The notes below the pieces were generated by a model that had not been told where the DNA came from, made no database searches, and saw nothing but the letters and a program-made list of their open reading frames with translations. From Actinomycetota bacterium (lineage in GTDB: Bacteria > Actinomycetota > Geothermincolia > Geothermincolales > RBG-13-55-18): a stretch of DNA of 64,000 nt. Of this stretch, positions 29,832-38,806 are shown in pieces; within the stretch, counting starts at the first letter, position 1, and the number at the start of each line of letters is the position of its first letter. A program made the position numbers and the translations under genes. The stretch covers positions 124,001-188,000 of the forward strand of contig JACIXD010000004.1 of assembly GCA_014360645.1 (NCBI GenBank), written 5' to 3'.

Positions 29832-30461
29832 TCACTCGCATTTGCTCACCGTGGCCCTGGCGGGACGCAGCAGGCTGCCCTTGTACCGGTAGCCCTTCTG
29901 GTGCACCTCAACCACCGTCTCGTCCTCGTGGTCGTCGCTCACCACCGCCATCACCGCCTCGCACTCCTCGGGGTCGAAGGGGTGTCCGTGGGGGTTTATC
30001 TCCTCCAGCCCCTCCCTCTTCAATATGGACATGAGCTGCTCGTGGACCATGGCCACGCCGCGCGCCAGGGCGTCGTCGCGCCCCTCGCACGACTGCAGCG
30101 CCTTCTCCAGGTTATCGATAACGGGAAGCAGATCCGCGATGAGGGAACGGTTCGCCGTCTCGATGATGCGCGATTGCTCCCTGATCATCCGCTTCCTGTA
30201 GTTGTCCAACTCTGCCCTCTGCCTCTGGGCGTCATCCAGGTACTCCCGCGCCTTGCGCTCCGCCTCCTGGAGCCTGCCCTCGAGCGTGATGATCATCTCC
30301 TCCAGCTCCTTCTTGGTGAGGTGGTGCAGCTCGCGGCGCCGCTTCTCGGAGCCCTCGTCCTCCCGCGGGGCCTCCGCGGCTCCTTCCGCAGTCCCCTCCG
30401 GGCTCACCGCCTTCTCCTCTTCTCTTTCCTCTTTTTTCCTATCCCTCTTGTCCTCGCTCAT
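29832..30461 (-). CDS. grpE: Nucleotide exchange factor GrpE
   Basis: GrpE releases ADP from DnaK. The 209-residue protein has an acidic, disordered N-terminus, a long coiled-coil (about 45-110), and the conserved core AELDNYRKRMIREQ, LIADLLPVIDNLEKAL and INPHGHPFDPEECEAV, ending with a beta domain containing VVEVHQKGYRYKGSLLRPA. It lies between hsp20 and dnaJ, each spacer carrying a perfect hairpin. Confidence 0.96.
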   Translation of the reverse strand: MSEDKRDRKKEEREEEKAVSPEGTAEGAAEAPREDEGSEKRRRELHHLTKKELEEMIITLEGRLQEAERKAREYLDDAQRQRAELDNYRKRMIREQSRIIETANRSLIADLLPVIDNLEKALQSCEGRDDALARGVAMVHEQLMSILKREGLEEINPHGHPFDPEECEAVMAVVSDDHEDETVVEVHQKGYRYKGSLLRPARATVSKCE

Positions 30462-30495
30462 CCTCTACCACCTCTCTCAGACCCCCGTCCTCACG

Positions 30496-30525
30496 GCTGG
30501 GGCTGGACCGCCGCCCAGCCCCAGC
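30496..30525 (-). other. 11-bp perfect hairpin in the hsp20-grpE spacer
   Basis: GCTGGGGCTGG (30496-30506) and CCAGCCCCAGC (30515-30525) pair perfectly around an 8-nt loop. The spacer is only 88 bp. No T tract follows, so mRNA stabilisation or processing is more likely than strong termination. Confidence 0.75.
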
Positions 30526-30549
30526 TACCAGGACCTCTTTCGGGAGGGA

Positions 30550-31017
30550 TTATTCCTTTTTCTCTCCCTCCACCTTGATGGGGATCTGCTTCGGCTTGGC
30601 CTCCTCCGCCTTGGGCATCTCGATCTTGAGCACGCCGCCGGAGACGGAGGCAGTGACCTTGTCCGCGTCCACCTTGCGCGGCAGCGGTATGTTGCGCTCG
30701 AAGTAACCGTAGGCGCGCTCGATGCGGTGGTAGTTCTCCTCCTTCACCTCGTTGGAGAACTTCCTCTCGCCCTTGACGTGCAGGATATCGTCCTCCAAAG
30801 AGATGTCGATATCCTTGGCGTCAAGGCCGGGCAGCTCCACCTCGACGGTGAGCTTGTCGTCGCTCTCGTACATGTCGAGGGCGGGCGCCCAGGTGGCCGC
30901 GGTCTCCACCGCCGCCGGCGACTCCACTCCCCTGAAGAAGCTGCGCCGGAAGAGGCGGTTCACCTCGTCCTGCAGGTTCATCAGGTCCCGGAATGGATCC
31001 CATCTCACGATCGCCAT
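30550..31017 (-). CDS. Small heat-shock protein, Hsp20 family
   Basis: A 155-residue alpha-crystallin-type holdase that binds unfolding proteins without ATP. It begins AIVRWDPFRDLMNLQDEVNR, and the alpha-crystallin domain spans about 45-140 with the signature GVLKIEMPK. ATG 31017 is chosen because AAAGGAG lies 8 nt upstream; a GTG three codons earlier overlaps that site. Its position between dnaK and grpE is an insertion into the usual gene order, and it is flanked by hairpins on both sides. Confidence 0.94.
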   Translation of the reverse strand: MAIVRWDPFRDLMNLQDEVNRLFRRSFFRGVESPAAVETAATWAPALDMYESDDKLTVEVELPGLDAKDIDISLEDDILHVKGERKFSNEVKEENYHRIERAYGYFERNIPLPRKVDADKVTASVSGGVLKIEMPKAEEAKPKQIPIKVEGEKKE

Positions 31018-31053
31018 TTCCCTCACTCCTTTCCTGCTTTTTTATTTTCAAGG

Positions 31054-31074
31054 GGGAGGCGCGGGGCGCCTCCC
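31054..31074 (-). other. 9-bp perfect hairpin in the dnaK-hsp20 spacer
   Basis: GGGAGGCGC (31054-31062) and GCGCCTCCC (31066-31074) pair perfectly around a 3-nt loop, five bases after the dnaK stop. On the minus strand the following bases are A-rich rather than T-rich. A strong 3' hairpin just after dnaK would favour stability of the dnaK part of the message. Confidence 0.75.
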
Positions 31075-31078
31075 GACC

Positions 31079-32917
<1,839 letters not shown>

Positions 32918-32959
32918 TTTCCTCTTCCTCCTTCTTTATTTCATCGCGCTGTCTTTGGT

Positions 32960-32980
32960 CTTATCACACTTTAGCGCAAG
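32960..32980 (-). promoter_or_regulatory. HAIR-like candidate HspR operator
   Basis: The outer bases read CTTG-N13-TAAG on the minus strand, against the HspR consensus CTTGAGT-N7-ACTCAAG of the same 21-bp length. Only 8 of 14 arm positions match, so it is a weak site, but it sits exactly across the predicted dnaK transcription start. Confidence 0.4.
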
Positions 32981-32983
32981 TTA

Positions 32984-33012
32984 AATATAATTCCTTACAA
33001 CATTATTGTCAA
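32984..33012 (-). promoter_or_regulatory. Sigma70-type promoter of the dnaK operon
   Basis: TTGACA (33007-33012) and TATATT (32984-32989) on the minus strand are separated by exactly 17 bp, about 67 bp before the dnaK ATG. It lies in the AT-rich patch at 32960-33080, in sharp contrast to its GC-rich surroundings. Confidence 0.8.
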
Positions 33013-33224
33013 GAGTTTTTACAGAATTCATGTTACATTCAAAACAGGCTCTGAGCTGGTATTTTGAAGTAAGCGCCCGCACTGATTCCGCCTTTTCATC
33101 CCGGACGCGGCGCCTGACGACGGCCTCAAGGGCTCGAACGCGCCCCGGAGGCCTTCCCCAATGCGGGATGCGGCACATGCGGCACCTCCCCCGGCCGGGC
33201 ACGAGTCGCTCCTACTCGTTCACG

Positions 33225-33618
33225 GGGAGCCCCCGGCGACCAGGGGGCGCGGTGACGGCCGGCGGCGGAAACGCGGGTTCTTCACGGGATCCCCCGGCAC
33301 CCGGGGGGATGTTACGGGAAGCGGCAAAGGCCCATGTTGTCCCGGGAGCCCCCGGCGACCAGGGGGCGCGGTGACGGCCGGCGGCGGAAACGCGGGTTCT
33401 TCACGGGATCCCCCGGCACCCGGGGGGATGTTACGGGAAGCGGCAAAGGCCCATGTTGTCCCGGGAGCCCCCGGCGACCAGGGGGCGCGGTGACGGCCGG
33501 CGGCGGAAACGCGGGTTCTTCACGGGATCCCCCGGCACCCGGGGGGATGTTACGGGAAGCGGCAAAGGCCCATGTTGTCCCGGGAGCCCCCGGCGACCAG
33601 GGGGCGCGGTGACGGCCG
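33225..33618. repeat. 119-bp tandem repeat with two hairpins per unit, 3.3 copies
   Basis: The period is exactly 119 bp: the A of GACCAGGGGGC recurs at 33242, 33361, 33480 and 33599. Copies appear identical. Each unit contains GCCCCC-N8-GGGGGC and the near-perfect ATCCCCCGG-N3-CCGGGGGGAT. The array starts after the dnaK promoter region and ends about 9 bp from the ubiA stop codon. No T tract follows either hairpin. Apparent open frames in it shift with each unit and are not genes. Confidence 0.95.
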
Positions 33619-33626
33619 CCTTCTCG

Positions 33627-34544
33627 CTACCCCAGAGCCGCGTTCACGGCATAGACGAAGCAGAAGACCAGGAGGGCGGCGATGGGGTAGACCAGGAGGC
33701 CGGCGTTGAAGCGTATGTGGGGGGGTTTCCACAGCAGGTGCATGCCCGCGGTGAAGACGATGGCCCCCGGCAGCGCCAGGGCGAAGAAGAGCTTGAAGGT
33801 CCAGGCGATGGGGAGGGTGAAGTTGTAAACCGCCACCGGGATGAGCAGGACGCACATGGGGATCATGGCCTTGAGCATGGCGTCCGCGCCGAAGACCACG
33901 CCGGAGGTGCGAAAGCCCGCCGCCTCGTCGAAGGGCACGTCGTTGGCCACGCTGGGGATGTAGAGGGTGGCGGAGAAGAGAAAGCCGAAGGAGAGCGGCC
34001 AGAACCCCGGCCAGGTCCCGGGCAGTAGGGCGTTCCATCCCGCCACCAGCAGGATCACCGCTCCGAAGGCGTTGGTGGCGATGTCCAGCACCGGTTTCGC
34101 CTTGAGGCGGAACCAGGGATGGGAATAAAGGATGCCCAGGATGACCACGGAACCCACCATGAACAGGGCGTACCACGCGTTGACCAGGAGGGAGAAGAAA
34201 ATACAGCCCGCGCCCGACAGCAGGAAGAGCAGCGCCGTCTCGAGCCTGCCCATCTCCCCCGTGGCGAAGGGCTGGTCGGACATATGCAGGTCTCCCTTGT
34301 ACATGTCGTTGTGCAGGCGGTCCGATTCCACATCGGCGTAGAAGTTGAGCGAGCTGGAGAAGAAAGAGCCGCACAGGAAGCCCAGGTACATGAGGGCTAT
34401 CTTATAGCCGGCCAGCCTGCCCCCTTCCGCCGCCGCGGAGGCGAAGCCCAGGGTGGTGGGGAAGATGTATATGAACATGGTCTTCATGCGGAAGAGTATC
34501 CAGTACTTGCGCAGGTAAGCCTCGAGACGCGGCCTTATCTCCAA
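33627..34544 (-). CDS. UbiA-family membrane prenyltransferase
   Basis: A 305-residue protein with about eight to nine membrane helices. The first Asp-rich motif is NFYADVESD and the second is NDVPFDEAAGFRT, both on the cytoplasmic side in the family, where they hold Mg-prenyl diphosphate. Such enzymes prenylate quinone, heme, chlorophyll or tocopherol precursors; the acceptor is not apparent. I place the start at TTG 34544, five bases after AAGGAGG; an ATG nine codons earlier would make the ribosome-binding site part of the coding sequence. Confidence 0.88.
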   Translation of the reverse strand: MEIRPRLEAYLRKYWILFRMKTMFIYIFPTTLGFASAAAEGGRLAGYKIALMYLGFLCGSFFSSSLNFYADVESDRLHNDMYKGDLHMSDQPFATGEMGRLETALLFLLSGAGCIFFSLLVNAWYALFMVGSVVILGILYSHPWFRLKAKPVLDIATNAFGAVILLVAGWNALLPGTWPGFWPLSFGFLFSATLYIPSVANDVPFDEAAGFRTSGVVFGADAMLKAMIPMCVLLIPVAVYNFTLPIAWTFKLFFALALPGAIVFTAGMHLLWKPPHIRFNAGLLVYPIAALLVFCFVYAVNAALG

Positions 34545-34794
34545 TTCGCCCTCCTTGCACCCGGACGTCACCTTAAAGTAAAACAGATGAGCCGCAAGCG
34601 TTCAACAAGCGCCGATAATGGGAAGATATCCCTTACCTCCTGTCGAGTTGGCCCGGTTTGTCCGGATGGCGATGTGGTCTCCCGCTCTTCAAACCGGAAA
34701 GCGCCTGCCGTATCGAAACGGCGTCATCGGCCCGCAGCCGCCCGGGGCCGCCGCTCCATGCCCGCGGCGAGGCCCTGCCCCGCCCCCTCGCGCC

Positions 34795-35397
34795 CTACAG
34801 GAAATCGCCGGCCTTCTTGAGCACCTCCCAGAAGATCCGCGAAGCTTTCTCGTCCCCCTCCACCCTGGCGACGTCGAGGTCGAAGAGGAAGGTGGTCGCG
34901 GAGAGGGTGAAGGAATCCCCCGCCCTGGGATCGGCGGGGACCGCGCCGCCCAGGGCGTCCCGCAGGGCGACCGCCGCCACCCTGCCCGACACCACCACCA
35001 GGCGCGGGCCGACCAGGTGCAGCTCCTCGGCGAGATACGCCGAGCACCTCTGCACTTCCTTGCGCGTCACGCGGGCCGCGGGGCAGCGCAGGGCGGTGGA
35101 TAGATAGACCGACTCCGCGTCCCGGCCCCAGAGCTCACGCGTTCCGGCATAAACCGTCTCCCGCCACGAACCCCAGGGGTTGGACGAGGAGGCGCCGGGG
35201 CCCGGCATCCCGGCGAGGAGGAAGAGGACGGATCCCGGCTCCCCCCGACCGGGTATGCCTCCACCCCTTCCCGGGCAGAGCCTGCACTCGCGCACGGCGC
35301 GGCGGAGCGCCACCAGGTCCGCGCGCAGCTTGGCCCTCACGGCCGCGGCGACCTCTCCGCCCCCGACCTCTTCGGGACGCGCACCCGAATCCCTCAT
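34795..35397 (-). CDS. Uracil-DNA glycosylase-like Fe-S protein, degenerate active site
   Basis: A 200-residue protein laid out like family 4/5 uracil-DNA glycosylases. The four cluster cysteines are present at C38 and C41 (CRLC), C105 (ALRCPAAR) and C118 (QRCSAYL), with the VYLSTALRC and RLVVVSGRVAA strands. The catalytic loop, usually GEAPGxxE, reads LLAGMPGPGASS and lacks the acidic residue. The later HPS-type motif is also not seen. It may bind damaged DNA or nucleic acid without glycosylase activity. The start ATG follows GAGGAGG. Confidence 0.7.
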   Translation of the reverse strand: MRDSGARPEEVGGGEVAAAVRAKLRADLVALRRAVRECRLCPGRGGGIPGRGEPGSVLFLLAGMPGPGASSSNPWGSWRETVYAGTRELWGRDAESVYLSTALRCPAARVTRKEVQRCSAYLAEELHLVGPRLVVVSGRVAAVALRDALGGAVPADPRAGDSFTLSATTFLFDLDVARVEGDEKASRIFWEVLKKAGDFL

Positions 35398-35741
35398 AAG
35401 GAGGCCTCCTCATCCATGCGCTCACCATGGCGTCGCAGGCCCGCGGCCCCATCCGGAGCGGAGCCGCCTCTCTCCCTCTCTTGCACGGCGCCGGGAACAG
35501 TATACGCCCGCGTTCCGCCCATGGGCAGCGTACGTCCATCCACGCCCCCATCCCGCGTCCGGCGAACCCGTGCCCTACCGGAGCTTCGCGAGCCCCCGCG
35601 CGGATGCCGTTCGGCCCGGCATAATCCTCCCTCTCCTCTTTTCCTCCCTCTCCTCCTTTTCTCCCTGACCGCCGCCAGGCGGCTTCCGCGGCCGCGCGCC
35701 CCTCGACTCCTCCGGACGCACCTGCAGAGCAGCGATACAGC
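35398..35741. other. GC-rich part of the divergent spacer before the sigma factor gene
   Basis: This stretch lies between the UDG-like gene (minus) and the regulatory region of the sigma factor gene. Several frames are open but none has a ribosome-binding site or recognisable product. Confidence 0.4.
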
Positions 35742-35826
35742 ATGTTGTGGAATCAACATCAATTATTCCACAAAATGTTGACATGTCCTATATATATGGT
35801 TTATCATATCCCAAAATATACAACAT
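35742..35826 (+). promoter_or_regulatory. AT-rich promoter/operator region of the sigH-like gene
   Basis: The motif ATGTTG or its complement CAACAT occurs four times: 35742-35747, 35754-35759, 35775-35780 and 35821-35826. The first two form an inverted repeat, and GTGGAAT (35747-35753) pairs with ATTCCAC (35765-35771). A promoter TTGACA (35778-35783) with TATCAT (35802-35807) is spaced 18 bp. The arrangement looks like operators wrapped around a promoter; the regulator is unknown. Confidence 0.65.
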
Positions 35827-35853
35827 GTGGGCTCAGAGCGAGGAGGGGATGGC

Positions 35854-36510
35854 TTGCCAGTAAGGGAAAAGACCAGGCCTTACTATCTGGAGATCTCCTA
35901 TGACGAGATGAGCGACGAGGACCTCATCGCCCAGACCAGACGCGGGGATTCCCGAGCGCTGTCGTACCTGCTCAACAAGTACCAGTACCTTGTCCACGTG
36001 AAGGCAAAGTCATATTTCCTGGACGGCGCGGAGCACGACGATACCGTGCAGGAGGGCATGATCGGCCTCTACAAGGCGATCAGGGACTACAAGTTCAACG
36101 ACATCTGCTCCTTCCGTTCCTTCGCCGTTCTCTGCATCACGCGCCAGATCATCACCGCGGTAAAGACCTACACCCGCAAGAAGCACAATCCCTTGAGCTG
36201 CTACCGCCCCCTGGAGGCCAGCGTCTTCGACGAGAGCGGAGACCTCGTCTATTACGCCGGGGGGAACATCGCCACCAAGGCCGAGGACCCGTTGGACATC
36301 TTCATCTTCGAGGATGAGGTTTCCAGGATCATCCATATCCTGAGGGAAAAGCTGAGCGGGCTGGAGTGGAATGTCCTGGTCTCCTATCTCGAGGGAAAGA
36401 GCTACCGGGAGATCGCGGACGAGATAAACCGCGATACCAAGGTGGTGGACAACGCCCTCTGCCGCATCAAGGCCAAGATAAAGAACCACGTGGAGCCCCT
36501 GCTCAACTGA
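35854..36510 (+). CDS. Sigma-70 family factor closely resembling SigH (Spo0H)
   Basis: From TTG 35854, eight bases after GAGGAGGGG, the protein has 218 residues, the length of Bacillus SigH. Region 2 reads LLNKYQYLVHVKAKSYFL, DTVQEGMIGLYKAIRDYK and CITRQIITAVKTYTRKKH; region 4 has VLVSYLEGKSYREIADEI and DNALCRIKAKIK. These closely follow the SigH sequence I know from Bacillus. SigH directs transition-state and early sporulation genes in Firmicutes, but the role here is unknown. A GTG nine codons upstream has no ribosome-binding site. Confidence 0.9.
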   Translation: MPVREKTRPYYLEISYDEMSDEDLIAQTRRGDSRALSYLLNKYQYLVHVKAKSYFLDGAEHDDTVQEGMIGLYKAIRDYKFNDICSFRSFAVLCITRQIITAVKTYTRKKHNPLSCYRPLEASVFDESGDLVYYAGGNIATKAEDPLDIFIFEDEVSRIIHILREKLSGLEWNVLVSYLEGKSYREIADEINRDTKVVDNALCRIKAKIKNHVEPLLN

Positions 36511-36625
36511 AGGGAAGCCCCTCCCCGGCGGCCGCCGCCGCAGCGCGGGCGTTGACGACTCCAGGGTGACGGCAGATGCCCTCTGCGACGTAAATAATAG
36601 CAAGCAGCGATTAACACTTTACATC

Positions 36626-36654
36626 TTGTCTTGACGCTCTTCCCGGGTTAAAAT
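36626..36654 (+). promoter_or_regulatory. Candidate promoter upstream of the CoA-transferase gene
   Basis: TTGTCT (36626-36631) and TAAAAT (36649-36654) are 17 bp apart in an AT-rich patch. It would give a leader of roughly 270 nt before the next gene. Confidence 0.5.
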
Positions 36655-36931
36655 CTTTCCGGCCCTCTCGGCGGGACGCGAGGGGGCGAAAAGAATCGCG
36701 GTAGAGAACGGCGATGACGCGGGAGCAGGGATTGCAGCATTACACGCCGCACGGCCATTGCGCCTATGCCGTGTATCCAGATCCTCATGGCACTCGGGTA
36801 TCCCTTTACGACGACGTCGATCCCCGGGCTATCTCCTGCGCCGGCGAACCCGACGGAACTTCCGCGGTCACACATGACGGTAAATTGGCTGCGAGGGAAA
36901 GCGATCGGAACGTGTAACGGGAGGGAGAGAG
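36655..36931 (+). other. Long putative leader of the CoA-transferase gene
   Basis: A 67-codon frame (36714-36917) is open here and ends 14 bp before the CoA-transferase ATG, but it lacks a clear ribosome-binding site and any recognisable domain. I could not fit a known riboswitch. The stretch may be an untranslated leader or encode a small leader peptide. Confidence 0.35.
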
Positions 36932-38266
36932 ATGAACAAGTGGGAAGAGGAGTACAAGCGCAAGCTCACCACCCCCGAGGAGGTCGCCAAGACGGTGAGG
37001 GACGGGGACAGGCTGTTCTGCGGCAGCGGGTCCTGCGCCCCCGACGCCATTCTTAGCGCCCTCTTCGACCGGGCGGAGGAACTCCACGACGTTTCCTTCG
37101 GGGGCCTCATCATGCTCGCGCCCACCTACAAGATCCTCAAACTCGAGCTCTCGAAGCACATACTGTTCAACAACCTCTACGCCACCCCCCTGGACCGCCA
37201 GGCGCTGCACGAGGGGATCAGCGTGCACACCCCCTTCCATTTCTCCGACCTCCCGCGCCTGGCGTCGGAGTACGCCGGATACCGCAAGGTGTTCACGCAG
37301 GTGGGGCCCATGGACCGCCACGGCTACATGTGCGCGGGCGTGTCGGGGAATTTCCTGGACGTGCTGCACAAGCTGGACGAGCTGGTGGTGGAGGTGAACG
37401 AGCACCAGCCCACCGTGCACGGTGCCAACTTCTACCATATATCCCAGGTGAAGGCGGTGGTCGAGAACCATCATCCCCTTATCGACCTGCCGCCCGACCC
37501 CATCACCGACACCGACCGCGCCATAGCCGAGAACATCGCCAAGTACATCAACGACGGCGACACCATCCAGCTGGGCATCGGGGCGGTGCCCAACGCCATC
37601 GGCGAATGCCTGTTGGAGAAGAAGCACCTGGGATGCTACACGGAGATGATTCCCGACGCCATCATGAAACTCTTCGAGGCGGGGGCGCTGGACAACACCC
37701 GGAAGACCTTCTTCCCCTACCAGTTCAACGCCTTCTTCGCCGCGGGATCCACGGAACTCTACAAGTGGCTGGACGACAATCCCATGATCTACTTCAGCCC
37801 CATCAGCTTCAACAACGACCCCAACAACGTGGCCAAGAACGACAACATGGTGGCCATCAACGCCACCCTGGAGATAGACCTCACCGGCCAGTGCTGCTCG
37901 GAGTCCATCGGGCACCTTCAGTACAGCGCCACCGGCGGGCAGGTGGATTTCACGCGCGGCGCCTACATGGCCAAGGGAGGCCGCGCCTTCATCGCCACCC
38001 ACTCCACCACCATAGACAAGGCGACGGGAGAGCTGGTCTCCAAGATCGTGCCCCGGTTGAAGCCCGGGGCTGCCGTCACCCTCACCCGAACCGACGTCAT
38101 GTACGTGGCCACGGAATACGGGGTGGTGAACCTCAAGGGCAAGACCCTCAGGGAGAGGGCCAGGGCGCTCATCTCCATCGCCCACCCCGATTTCCGGCCT
38201 GAGCTCATCCGCTACGCCAAGGACGTCAAGTATTTCGTCTTCCCGGAACACGAGATATTCGACTGA
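36932..38266 (+). CDS. Acetyl-CoA hydrolase/transferase family CoA-transferase
   Basis: A 444-residue protein with two CoA-transferase domains. GIGAVPNAIGECLL binds CoA, and Glu314 in NATLEIDLTGQ aligns with the catalytic Glu that forms the acyl-glutamyl intermediate; SESIG follows. Members include 4-hydroxybutyrate CoA-transferase and acetate:acyl-CoA transferases, which move CoA between short-chain acids. The length fits 4-hydroxybutyrate-type enzymes, but the acyl specificity cannot be read. The ATG follows GGGAGGGAGAG. Confidence 0.88.
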   Translation: MNKWEEEYKRKLTTPEEVAKTVRDGDRLFCGSGSCAPDAILSALFDRAEELHDVSFGGLIMLAPTYKILKLELSKHILFNNLYATPLDRQALHEGISVHTPFHFSDLPRLASEYAGYRKVFTQVGPMDRHGYMCAGVSGNFLDVLHKLDELVVEVNEHQPTVHGANFYHISQVKAVVENHHPLIDLPPDPITDTDRAIAENIAKYINDGDTIQLGIGAVPNAIGECLLEKKHLGCYTEMIPDAIMKLFEAGALDNTRKTFFPYQFNAFFAAGSTELYKWLDDNPMIYFSPISFNNDPNNVAKNDNMVAINATLEIDLTGQCCSESIGHLQYSATGGQVDFTRGAYMAKGGRAFIATHSTTIDKATGELVSKIVPRLKPGAAVTLTRTDVMYVATEYGVVNLKGKTLRERARALISIAHPDFRPELIRYAKDVKYFVFPEHEIFD

Positions 38267-38314
38267 GCGGTCATCCGGAAAAAGCGGGACCGGGGGCGGA
38301 GCCGCCGAGCCGGC

Positions 38315-38806
38315 TCTGCCCTTCAGCGTCCATGGATAAGGCGTCGGCTCGACGGGCTTTCTATCGTTTCTTCTCCCTGCCCCCCTGCGGCCTGCCCGGA
38401 CGGGCCGCCCCGGCCCTGCCGCCCCATGGAGTCCCTTTGGCCTCCCGTCGACCGGCGAACCTCCGATGATCCCCGCCTCTTCGACTCAGCGTCTCTGCCT
38501 TTCAGCATCCATGGATAAGGCGTCGGCTCGATGGGCTTTCTATCGTTTCTTCTCCCTGCCCCCCTGCGGCCTGCCCGGACGGGCCGCCCCGGCCCTGCCG
38601 CCCCATGGAGTCCCTTTGGCCTCCCGTCGACCGGCGAACCTCCGATGATCCCCGCCTCTTCGACTCAGCGTCTCTGCCTTTCAGCATCCATGGATAAGGC
38701 GTCGGCTCGACGGGCTTTCTATCGTTTCTTCTCCCTGCCCCCCTGCGGCCTGCCCGGACGGGCCGCCCCGGCCCTGCCGCCCCCGGGAGTCCCTTTGGCC
38801 TCCCGC
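38315..38806. repeat. 179-bp tandem repeat, about 2.7 copies, including a gene 3' end
   Basis: CATGGATAAGGCGTCGGCTCG recurs at 38331, 38510 and 38689 with a 179-bp period and few mismatches. The third copy covers the last ~30 codons of the membrane-protein gene on the minus strand, and the other two copies continue downstream of its stop. Each unit has the small hairpin CGTCG-GCT-CGACG followed on the plus strand by a pyrimidine-rich run, a weak terminator candidate for the CoA-transferase gene. Confidence 0.92.

Noticed and set aside
32918-33020. A CIRCE (HrcA) element at dnaK
   Set aside because: I looked for TTAGCACTC-N9-GAGTGCTAA and did not find it; the adjacent hspR gene makes HAIR-type control more likely.
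33161-33612. Several open frames inside the 119-bp array, encoding Gly/Arg-rich repeats
   Set aside because: The unit length is not a multiple of three, so each frame merely reads the same DNA in turn; there is no ribosome-binding site, and hairpins dominate the sequence.
33225-33618. The 119-bp array as a CRISPR
   Set aside because: Units are identical along their full length with no unique spacers, and no cas gene is in the window. The 117-bp and 179-bp repeats fail for the same reason.
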